A DNA stretch of 6,188 nt from the NCBI GenBank assembly GCA_003483675.1, contig DMYK01000265.1:1-6188 (forward strand). Reading direction: 5' to 3'. Shown here piece after piece: positions 1 to 5,293 of this stretch. Source of the DNA: Microcoleaceae cyanobacterium UBA11344 (GTDB lineage: Bacteria > Cyanobacteriota > Cyanobacteriia > Cyanobacteriales > Microcoleaceae). The position numbers and the translations under genes are program-made. The notes below the pieces were generated by a model. That model was given only the letters and a program-made list of their open reading frames with translations, was not told where the DNA came from and did not search any database. The first letter of the stretch is position 1. Each line of letters starts with the position of its first letter.

Positions 1-2985
1 ACCCTGACCAGGTAGAGAAACACATTTCAGTATCCCTTTGTGCTTCTCTACTATAATTTGGTAACTGATAGAAAGTCCTAATCCTGTGCCTCGACCAACC
101 GGTTTAGTAGTAAAAAACGGATTAAATATGTAAGAGATTAACTCTTTGGAGATACCGTGGCCGTTGTCGGCAATGCAAATTTCTACGGTTTTTTCGTCTA
201 TTAATTGAGTGCGAATCCGAATGCAAGGAGATAGAAAATCGGGAATTAAACACTCGTTAGTTTGATTAAATTTTTCTGAATCGACAGCGCTGGATTGGGA
301 GCTTAAATTGATGGCTGATACACTTGGTTTTAGTCCTAGTAAACTTGTACCTCGTTCTATCTTTGGCATTTCTATGGCATCAACTGCATTGCCGACGAGA
401 TTCATAAACACTTGATTAAGTGAGCTCACATAGCAATTCACCAGTGGCAAATTCCCGTACTCTTTAATGATTTCTATGGCTTTCCGATCGGCTGTGGCTT
501 TGATCCGGTGCTGCAAAATCAACAGCGTACTGTCGATGCCTTCGTGAATGTCAACGCAATCTTTCTCAGCCCGATCGAGTCGAGAAAAATTCCGTAAAGA
601 TATAACCAACTGACGGATGCGCTCAACTCCCACTTTCATGGAGTCCAAAATTTTCGGCAAATCTTCGGCCAGAAATTCTAAGTCGATCGCCTCTTCGCAC
701 TCACTGATTTCTGGGTTGGGGTTGGGAGTGTGCTGGCGGTAGAGTTCCACCAAGCAGAGCAAATCTTTGCTGTATTCGTTGGCGTGGGAGAGATTACCGT
801 AGATAAAATTAACGGGGTTATTGATTTCGTGGGCCACGCCAGCCACCAGTTGTCCGAGGCTGGACATTTTTTCGGTTTGAATCAGTTGGGCTTGGGTATT
901 TTGCAGTTGGGCGAGGGTTTTAGCTAGCTGTTCGGCTTTGAAAAGCTCGGAGGCGGCTGCATTCAGACTTGCTTGATAAAGTTCTGCTTGGTGAATGGCG
1001 ATCGCAGCTTCATCGGCCAAATGTTGCAGCAATTCCTGTTCTGCTGTTTGCCAAACTCTGGGCCCGGAACACTCATGGACAATTAGCAATCCCCAAAATT
1101 GGGTATCTTGACCGATCGGCACAATTACACTTCCCCTCACCTGCAAACTTGACAAGAATTCGCTATGACAGGGCGTTAAATCCGAGGTATAAATGTCATT
1201 AATAGCCCGCACCTTTCCGGCTCTATAAAAACATAAAGAGCCTTCGCTAAAGCATCCTTCTGGAGATTTTACACCCAAAATTGACTGCCACTGACCGCGA
1301 ACATCTTCAACAACTACCTCCCCCTGTTTTTCCTCAGCAAATTTGTAAATTACTGTGCGATCGGTATCCAGTAAAACTCTCACTTCTCGCACAATAGTTT
1401 GGAGTATTGTTTTTAAATCCAAAGTGCTACGAATTTGATCTCTAACTCGCGTCAATACTTTGGCAAAGTCCAAGGATTTTTGCAATTGGGCGGTACGTTC
1501 TTGAACTTGACGCTCCAAGTTGGCATTCAGAGCCTGCACTTCTTGATGTAGAACGTACTGTTGAATTGCCGAACAGAATTGGCTGCCTATAGCTTTAGCT
1601 TGCTCGATTTCGTCCCAATTCCACTGGGGCGACTGATCTTTTTTGATTTCTCGCCAGACTTCAAAGGATTGTCTGGGAAGCATTTGTTTAACGCTGCTGT
1701 CAAAGCGTCCCGCCCACATTTTTTCGGTATCAATTTCAGTGCGAAAAATAGTCAAACAGCCGATCAATTGCTGTTGGTACTGGAGGGGAATTACCAGCAA
1801 TCCCCGAATTTTAGTAGCTTTAAAAGCTGGAACTAAGACTCTAAATAAGGGTTCTTTGTATAAGTCTGTAACTACCCAAACTGGGAAGGGCGAACCTGTG
1901 GGTAACTGGGAAATATCTGCGGTATTTGTCAATCCTTTTGTTAGCAATTGCTGCCACAGAGGATGGGCTTCGATCGCCCTGGCTTTTTCCCAATCTGGAA
2001 GTATCGGTTGCTCGCCGGTGGCGAACAGCTCAAAGGCTGAATCGGCGGTGTAAACAGCAGTTGTCATCTGATTCTTTGTGGCAATTTGAACTTGCCGATC
2101 GATTTTCGGAGTCGATAACTTTTCAGCGATGTTCGGGGCGTTGATGTAGAGCCTGCCGCCGCAGCCTTGCAATGCGGTGACTGTTGCTTCTAAGGCTTGC
2201 TGCAATTGAATTTGGGACTGCCCGTACAAGAGGGTGGTGATGCGGCTGACTGTTGCTTCCAGGGCGGCTTGAGAGCGAGTTTGTTGGAGGTGAATGGAGT
2301 GAGCGATCGCGATCGACAACTGATCTGCTACTAGCTGAACTACCTCTAATTCTGCTTGGTAAATATTGCGGGAGGTGGAGTGGTGAGATACTAAAAGTCC
2401 CCACAGTTCGATGTGAGTTTGGCTACTGTTTTCTCGATCGGATCTCGTCAGCCACTCCGGCGAATCCCAGATGTCTGTTTTGCTGTTTGTTAGCCCGCTC
2501 CTGCGGTGTAAAATTGGCACGACTACGGAAGATTGCACTCCCATTGCCATCAGATAAGCTCTGTGACAAGGAGCGATCGATCGGTGGTAGAGCTCTTCAC
2601 TTGCTAAAGGTTGACCTGTTGCCGCCTCATCGAGGGGACTCAGGACGATCGTGGCGGAGTTAACATCTACTATTGTCCGCTGGCGCTGGCTGACATACAT
2701 CTCGCGGGCGTGAGGGGGAATGTCATCTGCTGGAAAGTTTAGTCCTTTCAAAGAAGGGAGACGATTGCTATTAATTGACTCTGCCACAACTTCTCCGCTA
2801 CCATCGGCACTAAACCTGTAAATCATGATGCGATCTGTTTTCAATAAATCCCGCACTTCTCCTACTGTACAGGTTAAGATTTCTTCTAATTCTAAAGATT
2901 GGCGGATGCGTTCTGTAATCCGGCGCACCAAGACTTCTCTGTCTAGTTTTTCAGATAATGCTTCGGGATTTTCTGTCAGTTTCAT
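1..2985 (-). CDS. Bilin-photoreceptor-type histidine kinase (GAF-PHY-GAF-HisKA-HATPase), C-terminus cut by window edge
   Basis: The frame is open from ATG 2985 to base 1 (995 residues). I read every codon and found no stop. About residues 20-235 form a GAF domain with the phytochrome motif D88-I-P-P and C140-H141. Residues about 255-460 look like a phytochrome PHY domain, with W424-A-G and the tongue motif P437-R-Q-S-F. A coiled-coil linker (about 475-515) leads to a second GAF (about 520-665) of cyanobacteriochrome type, with E576-G-C578-F and C606-H607. HisKA carries H719 in AHEINNP, the likely phosphorylated histidine. HATPase_c shows N862/N866 (N box), D940-N-G-H-G (G1) and G966-T-G-L-G (G2). 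No membrane segment was seen, so it is probably a soluble light sensor that autophosphorylates and passes phosphate to a response regulator not in the window. Bilin binding is inferred from motifs. About 15-25 residues are missing at the C-terminus. Insertions at residues 161-192 and 873-921 are unusual. An upstream in-frame ATG at 3162 is less likely, because 2985 has a clear ribosome binding site. Confidence 0.95.
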   Translation of the reverse strand, partial: MKLTENPEALSEKLDREVLVRRITERIRQSLELEEILTCTVGEVRDLLKTDRIMIYRFSADGSGEVVAESINSNRLPSLKGLNFPADDIPPHAREMYVSQRQRTIVDVNSATIVLSPLDEAATGQPLASEELYHRSIAPCHRAYLMAMGVQSSVVVPILHRRSGLTNSKTDIWDSPEWLTRSDRENSSQTHIELWGLLVSHHSTSRNIYQAELEVVQLVADQLSIAIAHSIHLQQTRSQAALEATVSRITTLLYGQSQIQLQQALEATVTALQGCGGRLYINAPNIAEKLSTPKIDRQVQIATKNQMTTAVYTADSAFELFATGEQPILPDWEKARAIEAHPLWQQLLTKGLTNTADISQLPTGSPFPVWVVTDLYKEPLFRVLVPAFKATKIRGLLVIPLQYQQQLIGCLTIFRTEIDTEKMWAGRFDSSVKQMLPRQSFEVWREIKKDQSPQWNWDEIEQAKAIGSQFCSAIQQYVLHQEVQALNANLERQVQERTAQLQKSLDFAKVLTRVRDQIRSTLDLKTILQTIVREVRVLLDTDRTVIYKFAEEKQGEVVVEDVRGQWQSILGVKSPEGCFSEGSLCFYRAGKVRAINDIYTSDLTPCHSEFLSSLQVRGSVIVPIGQDTQFWGLLIVHECSGPRVWQTAEQELLQHLADEAAIAIHQAELYQASLNAAASELFKAEQLAKTLAQLQNTQAQLIQTEKMSSLGQLVAGVAHEINNPVNFIYGNLSHANEYSKDLLCLVELYRQHTPNPNPEISECEEAIDLEFLAEDLPKILDSMKVGVERIRQLVISLRNFSRLDRAEKDCVDIHEGIDSTLLILQHRIKATADRKAIEIIKEYGNLPLVNCYVSSLNQVFMNLVGNAVDAIEMPKIERGTSLLGLKPSVSAINLSSQSSAVDSEKFNQTNECLIPDFLSPCIRIRTQLIDEKTVEICIADNGHGISKELISYIFNPFFTTKPVGRGTGLGLSISYQIIVEKHKGILKCVSLPGQG
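998..1005. repeat. HIP1 octamer GCGATCGC
   Basis: Lies at the end of the second GAF domain in the kinase, codons for Ala-Ile-Ala. HIP1 is the highly iterated palindrome of many cyanobacterial genomes. Confidence 0.97.
2303..2310. repeat. HIP1 octamer GCGATCGC
   Basis: Lies in the last helix of the first GAF domain of the kinase; Ala-Ile-Ala codons. It overlaps a further CGATCG on its right. Confidence 0.97.
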
Positions 2986-2989
2986 AAAT

Positions 2990-2996
2990 CTCCTCT
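2990..2996 (-). promoter_or_regulatory. Shine-Dalgarno site of the histidine kinase
   Basis: The minus strand reads AAGAGGAGATTTATG, giving an AGGAG core four bases before the ATG at 2985. This decides the start: the longer in-frame possibility (ATG at 3162) has no comparable site and would add residues with no domain similarity that I can see. Confidence 0.75.
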
Positions 2997-3134
2997 TGAG
3001 CAAAGGTAATAATAAGAAGTTTTCAATTGATGTATATTTGGAGCTGACCGGAGGAAACCTTCTGAGGTTAAACTCGAATATGTTAGATTGGTCGGGGGTT
3101 AAAGTAGAATTGAACAAATAACGAATCAACACTT

Positions 3135-3154
3135 CGGCTACGCGAGCGTGACCG
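3135..3154. repeat. GC-rich imperfect palindrome in the kinase leader
   Basis: The arms CGG-(2)-ACGC and GCGT-(2)-CCG surround a central GA, so 14 of the 18 arm positions pair and the two unpaired positions per arm face each other. It is a GC-rich island in AT-rich sequence. It resembles, from memory, TTCGGCTACGC-type dispersed motifs seen in filamentous cyanobacteria, but that link is unverified. Confidence 0.4.
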
Positions 3155-3243
3155 CCGGACATGAGCTGACAGGCTGCGGAAAATCAGCGATCGTTAATTT
3201 TAGCCTTTGCCTTCACCAAGCTGAGCGACTTTAAGCTAATTAT

Positions 3244-3259
3244 GATTATTATAATAATC
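3244..3259. repeat. 16-bp perfect palindrome overlapping the putative -10 box
   Basis: GATTATTATAATAATC is its own reverse complement; the flanking bases do not extend it. It covers the TATAAT at 3248-3253, a position that would suit an operator. AT-rich sequence produces palindromes readily, so binding by a regulator is only a possibility. Confidence 0.5.
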
Positions 3260-3276
3260 TGATCAAATTTTCGCAA
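3248..3276 (-). promoter_or_regulatory. Candidate sigma-70-type promoter for the histidine kinase
   Basis: On the minus strand TTGCGA (3276-3271, four of six matches to TTGACA) is followed after 17 bp by a consensus TATAAT (3253-3248). Transcription would start near 3241, leaving a leader of about 255 nt. Spacing and -10 are ideal, but the surrounding AT-richness raises the chance of coincidental matches; another TATAAT at 3325-3320 lacks a good -35. Confidence 0.4.
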
Positions 3277-3294
3277 TCTTAATTTTCTTTACAT

Positions 3295-3310
3295 TAATTA
3301 TTAATAATTA
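3295..3310. repeat. Second 16-bp perfect palindrome in the AT-rich gap
   Basis: TAATTATTAATAATTA is its own reverse complement. Its centre lies 51 bp from that of the palindrome at 3244-3259, close to five DNA helical turns, which would put two bound proteins on the same face. It is made only of A and T, so chance remains a serious alternative. Confidence 0.45.
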
Positions 3311-3360
3311 TCTTATCTTATTATATCTTTATATATCTTGATATTTCGGCAACTAATTTG

Positions 3361-3379
3361 AAAATGAGAATTTTTCTCA
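3361..3379 (-). terminator. Weak candidate terminator overlapping the NADAR stop codon
   Basis: On the minus strand TGAGAA-AAA-TTCTCA forms a 6-bp hairpin with a 3-base loop, followed directly by TTTTC. The TGA stop codon (3379-3377) is the first three bases of the stem. The stem has only two G-C pairs and the T run is short, so efficiency would be low. Confidence 0.3.
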
Positions 3380-3832
3380 GTTAGCAAGGCCTTCAGAAAT
3401 TTCGCGGCGCACACTCATCAGAATTTTACCCAAATAATTCTGCCCCGTTTGGTCACAGCCGCAGCCCCAGTAGTAATCCGTTGGCGAATTCTCCACAATT
3501 TCTAAATTCCCTGTGGCGAGGAGAATAGCTTGAATGTCCGCATGGGTGAGAAACTTAGTTTTAACTGCTTCGCGCATGATCGGAAGTTTAACTGCTTCCC
3601 ACTCTGGGCGAACGCGGTGGTTTGGATCTCGGCCCAACTTGGCTGCTGCTTGAGGAGTTGGTACGGCTCGAATCATCGCAACTAATCTTTCATCTGCACT
3701 CCCCACAAATTTTTGAGCCTGATAGTAGTGTTCTACCGTCAACCAGTCTTGACCGTTTATGCAAATACCGTGCTGTGAAAAATTAGAAAAACAGCCGTAA
3801 GGATCTTCTACTTTATAAAAATAAATTGTCAT
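3377..3832 (-). CDS. NADAR (YbiA/DUF1768) family protein, 151 aa
   Basis: The family comprises N-glycosidases. E. coli YbiA acts on early riboflavin-pathway ribosylamino intermediates, and other members remove ADP-ribose from guanine as antitoxins to DarT-type enzymes. The single domain fills the protein: Y12-G-C-F-S-N-F at the N-terminus, the active-site-like V33-E-H-Y-Y-Q-A-Q-K-F, and near the C-terminus W122-G-C-G-C-D followed by G130-Q-N-Y-L-G and L138-M-S-V-R. The length is typical of a stand-alone NADAR protein. I chose the ATG at 3832 because similarity begins there. The frame also stays open to a GTG at 3988, but those 52 codons come entirely from heptamer repeats and are not believed. 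No Shine-Dalgarno is evident; the start follows the repeats by two bases. No DarT-like toxin lies beside it in the window, so a metabolic damage-repair role is slightly favoured, by inference. Confidence 0.92.
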   Translation of the reverse strand: MTIYFYKVEDPYGCFSNFSQHGICINGQDWLTVEHYYQAQKFVGSADERLVAMIRAVPTPQAAAKLGRDPNHRVRPEWEAVKLPIMREAVKTKFLTHADIQAILLATGNLEIVENSPTDYYWGCGCDQTGQNYLGKILMSVRREISEGLAN

Positions 3833-3834
3833 TC

Positions 3835-3869
3835 GATTTGAGATTTGAGATTTGAGATTTGAGATTTGG
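3835..3869. repeat. Heptamer array A, GATTTGA x4 plus GATTTGG
   Basis: Five uninterrupted 7-bp units stand directly before the NADAR start codon; the first four are identical and the fifth has one change (A to G) leading into the next family. Confidence 0.95.
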
Positions 3870-3939
3870 GCCTGGGGAATTGGGCCTGGGGAATTGAGCC
3901 TGGGGAATGGGGAATGGGGAATTGGTAATGGGGAATTGG
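3870..3939. repeat. Heptamer array B, GCCTGGG/GAATTGG and variants
   Basis: Ten 7-bp units: GCCTGGG alternates with GAATTGG or GAATTGA as a 14-bp repeat, then GAATGGG, GAATTGG and TAATGGG variants follow. Units align in the same phase as GATTTGG of the preceding array, suggesting divergence from a common unit. Two non-repeating heptamers (3940-3953) follow. Confidence 0.92.
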
Positions 3940-3953
3940 CAGCCCCAAGCAAG

Positions 3954-3988
3954 TAACAAATAACAAATAGCAAATAACCAATAACCAC
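3954..3988. repeat. Heptamer array C, TAACAAA family
   Basis: Five units: TAACAAA twice, TAGCAAA, TAACCAA, TAACCAC. The array ends in ACTGACT (3987-3993), as does the related array downstream of frr. Confidence 0.92.
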
Positions 3989-3991
3989 TGA

Positions 3992-4047
3992 CTTCTTCCT
4001 TCTTCCTTCTTCCTTCTTCCTTCTTCCTTCTTCCTTCTTCCTTCTTC
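3992..4047. repeat. Heptamer array D, CTTCTTC x8
   Basis: Eight perfect 7-bp units give a 56-bp polypurine/polypyrimidine tract (pyrimidines on the plus strand). It begins seven bases beyond the stop codon of the reductase gene. Perfect copies suggest recent expansion. Such a tract could vary in copy number and might adopt unusual DNA structure, though it lacks the mirror symmetry best suited to triplexes. Confidence 0.97.
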
Positions 4048-4054
4048 CTTTTTG

Positions 4055-5158
4055 TTAAAATGGCATCAGCTTTTTAATCGCGCGGTTAGCGATATCGGCA
4101 TAACGCATTTCGCCACACAAAATTTGGCTCATCAACTGAGTAGCTCTAGGCAATTTGACGACAGCTTTGTAAGAGACTCCAGTAAATTGATAGAATGCCG
4201 CAGCCAAGCGACTGGCCCAAAACATATCAGTTCCCCATTCTTCGCTGATAGTTTGAGTGTACTGCTCTAGAGCGTCGTCGGCACCGGAGAGAGCTCGATC
4301 GATCGCCTCAGCCGCCTTAAATCCGCTAAAAATAGCTGGTCGAATACCCTCACCGGAGAGGGGATCAGTCAGACTGGCGGCTTCTCCTACTAGGAGTGCA
4401 TTTTGAGAGTGCAATTTGCGATCGCCATCCCAGAGACTCATCGGATGTTCGCGCACGTTGCTGACGCTAACATCTGCACCGCACTTAGTCGCGTAGTCAG
4501 CCAAAATATTCTTCAAATCTTTTGGTCGATCGCCGCGCATTGCTGCTATGCTCAAAGAGTATCCGTCAGCTTTGGGAAAGCTCCAGATAAAACCTTTTTT
4601 AATAGTGCCAAAATCGAACTTGAGCGAATCGCCTTTGATCGAGTTTGTTTCCAAACTTGCGCTCAAATAAAGTTTTGGTTCTTTAAATCCCAGCCACTTC
4701 GTCATCGGCCCGCCGGCACCGTCAGCAGCAATTAAATAGCGAGCCGAAACAGGTTCAGAGTTAGTTTTAACTTCCCAAACAGAGTTGTTAAACTCTATTC
4801 CTGTAACCTCAGTAGAGTCTCGAAGTTCCGCACCATTTTTTTGAGCTTGTTTTATTAAAAAGTCGTCAAATACATCGCGCTGCACCATCCACATTGACGA
4901 ATCTAGCTGAACTTCCACCGGATCTTCCATTTTCCAGGTATAGCTAATTTTATTAGCTTGCAGAGAAATGGCTGGTGTGAGGTCAAAATCTAGCCATTGG
5001 GCGATCGCGGGAGAAACGCCCCCGCCGCAGGGTTTATTACGAGGCAGAGCCGCTTTTTCGAGTACCAAAACAGAACGTCCCTGCTTGGCTAAGTGATAAG
5101 CTGCTGTGCTGCCTGCTGGGCCTGCACCGACAATAATGCAATCAAACATTTTAGTCAT
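4055..5158 (-). CDS. Geranylgeranyl-reductase-family FAD-dependent oxidoreductase, 367 aa
   Basis: This is a flavoprotein of the family that saturates isoprenoid double bonds or hydroxylates related substrates, using FAD reduced by NAD(P)H or ferredoxin. An N-terminal Rossmann fold shows V10-G-A-G-P-A-G and E34 closing strand two, for the ADP part of FAD. K42-P-C-G-G-G matches the characteristic family cysteine-glycine motif. R94-D-V-F-D-D-F and A145-D-G-A follow. G258-E-A-A-S-L-T-D-P-L-S-G-E-G-I is the second FAD-binding motif, with Glu where many relatives have Asp. The C-terminal 80 residues are helical-looking and would cap the substrate site. Chlorophyll-pathway ChlP is longer (about 400 residues) and reads differently at its N-terminus, so I do not call chlP; the substrate is unknown. 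ATG 5158 directly abuts a heptamer array and has no Shine-Dalgarno; ATG 5149 is an alternative three codons in. Confidence 0.93.
   Translation of the reverse strand: MTKMFDCIIVGAGPAGSTAAYHLAKQGRSVLVLEKAALPRNKPCGGGVSPAIAQWLDFDLTPAISLQANKISYTWKMEDPVEVQLDSSMWMVQRDVFDDFLIKQAQKNGAELRDSTEVTGIEFNNSVWEVKTNSEPVSARYLIAADGAGGPMTKWLGFKEPKLYLSASLETNSIKGDSLKFDFGTIKKGFIWSFPKADGYSLSIAAMRGDRPKDLKNILADYATKCGADVSVSNVREHPMSLWDGDRKLHSQNALLVGEAASLTDPLSGEGIRPAIFSGFKAAEAIDRALSGADDALEQYTQTISEEWGTDMFWASRLAAAFYQFTGVSYKAVVKLPRATQLMSQILCGEMRYADIANRAIKKLMPF
4418..4425. repeat. HIP1 octamer GCGATCGC
   Basis: Lies in the reductase gene; the only one of the five in a different codon phase, encoding Gly-Asp-Arg. Confidence 0.97.
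5001..5008. repeat. HIP1 octamer GCGATCGC
   Basis: Lies near the N-terminus of the reductase, shortly after the CGGG motif; Ala-Ile-Ala codons. Confidence 0.97.
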
Positions 5159-5200
5159 TTGTCTGTTGTTTGTTGTCTGTTGTCTGTTGTCTGTTGTCAG
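5159..5200. repeat. Heptamer array, TTGTCTG x4 with TTGTTTG and TTGTCAG
   Basis: Six 7-bp units run without a gap up to the base before the reductase start codon, so on the minus strand the mRNA leader ends in CAGACAA repeats. TTGTCAG resembles heptanucleotide STRR units known from filamentous cyanobacteria. Confidence 0.95.
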
Positions 5201-5223
5201 GGGTGATTATTGATGATTTATTA

Positions 5224-5277
5224 GTTATTAGTTATTCGCAAAACTTGACAATTCACCAATAACAAATAACTAATAAC
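5224..5277. repeat. Inverted repeat, 13-bp arms, between frr and the reductase gene
   Basis: Arm GTTATTAGTTATT (5224-5236) is exactly complementary to 5265-5277, with a 28-base loop. The arms are the same heptamer in opposite orientations. The stem is nearly all A-T and lacks a following T run in either direction, so it is not a standard terminator. Confidence 0.75.
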
Positions 5278-5291
5278 AATTAACAACTGAC
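5257..5291. repeat. Heptamer array, CAATAAC/AAATAAC/TAATAAC family
   Basis: Five degenerate 7-bp units (CAATAAC, AAATAAC, TAATAAC, AATTAAC, AACTGAC) end two bases beyond the frr stop codon. The 11-mer TAACAAATAAC (5260-5270) and the end motif ACTGACT (5286-5292) also occur in the array at 3954-3993. Confidence 0.88.
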
Positions 5292-5293
5292 TC

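Larger units (their letters stand above)
2986..3376. other. 391-bp AT-rich intergenic gap upstream of the histidine kinase
   Basis: No gene is supported here. From about 3235 to 3362 the sequence is extremely AT-rich and holds two perfect 16-bp palindromes and a plausible minus-strand promoter. Bases 2986-3240 would then be a leader of about 255 nt for the kinase mRNA, containing a GC-rich imperfect palindrome at 3135-3154. I saw no tRNA, known riboswitch motif or CRISPR repeat. A 98-codon plus-strand reading frame (2825-3121) that enters this gap shadows the kinase gene and has no recognisable protein features. Confidence 0.7.

Noticed and set aside
730..2663. Several plus-strand reading frames of 65-136 codons and a minus-strand one at 2123-2404
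   Set aside because: All lie opposite or out of frame with the kinase, whose domains are continuous; none has a recognisable motif.
2825..3121. 98-codon plus-strand reading frame running out of the kinase start into the gap
   Set aside because: Most of it is antisense to the kinase; no ribosome binding site or family motif was seen.
2986..3162. Longer kinase starting at ATG 3162
   Set aside because: The frame is open, but the added residues show no domain, the DNA looks like leader sequence, and the ATG at 2985 has a good Shine-Dalgarno.
3833..3988. N-terminal extension of the NADAR gene to a GTG at 3988
   Set aside because: The 52 added codons are translated heptamer repeats, the family similarity begins at the ATG at 3832, and any unit change would shift the frame.
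3835..4051. Possible CRISPR array
   Set aside because: Units are 7 bp with no unique spacers between them; these are simple tandem repeats.
4052..4735. Plus-strand reading frames within the reductase gene
   Set aside because: Antisense shadows of a well-supported flavoprotein.
5224..5277. Inverted repeat as an intrinsic terminator of frr
   Set aside because: The stem is almost entirely A-T, the loop is 28 bases and no T run follows.
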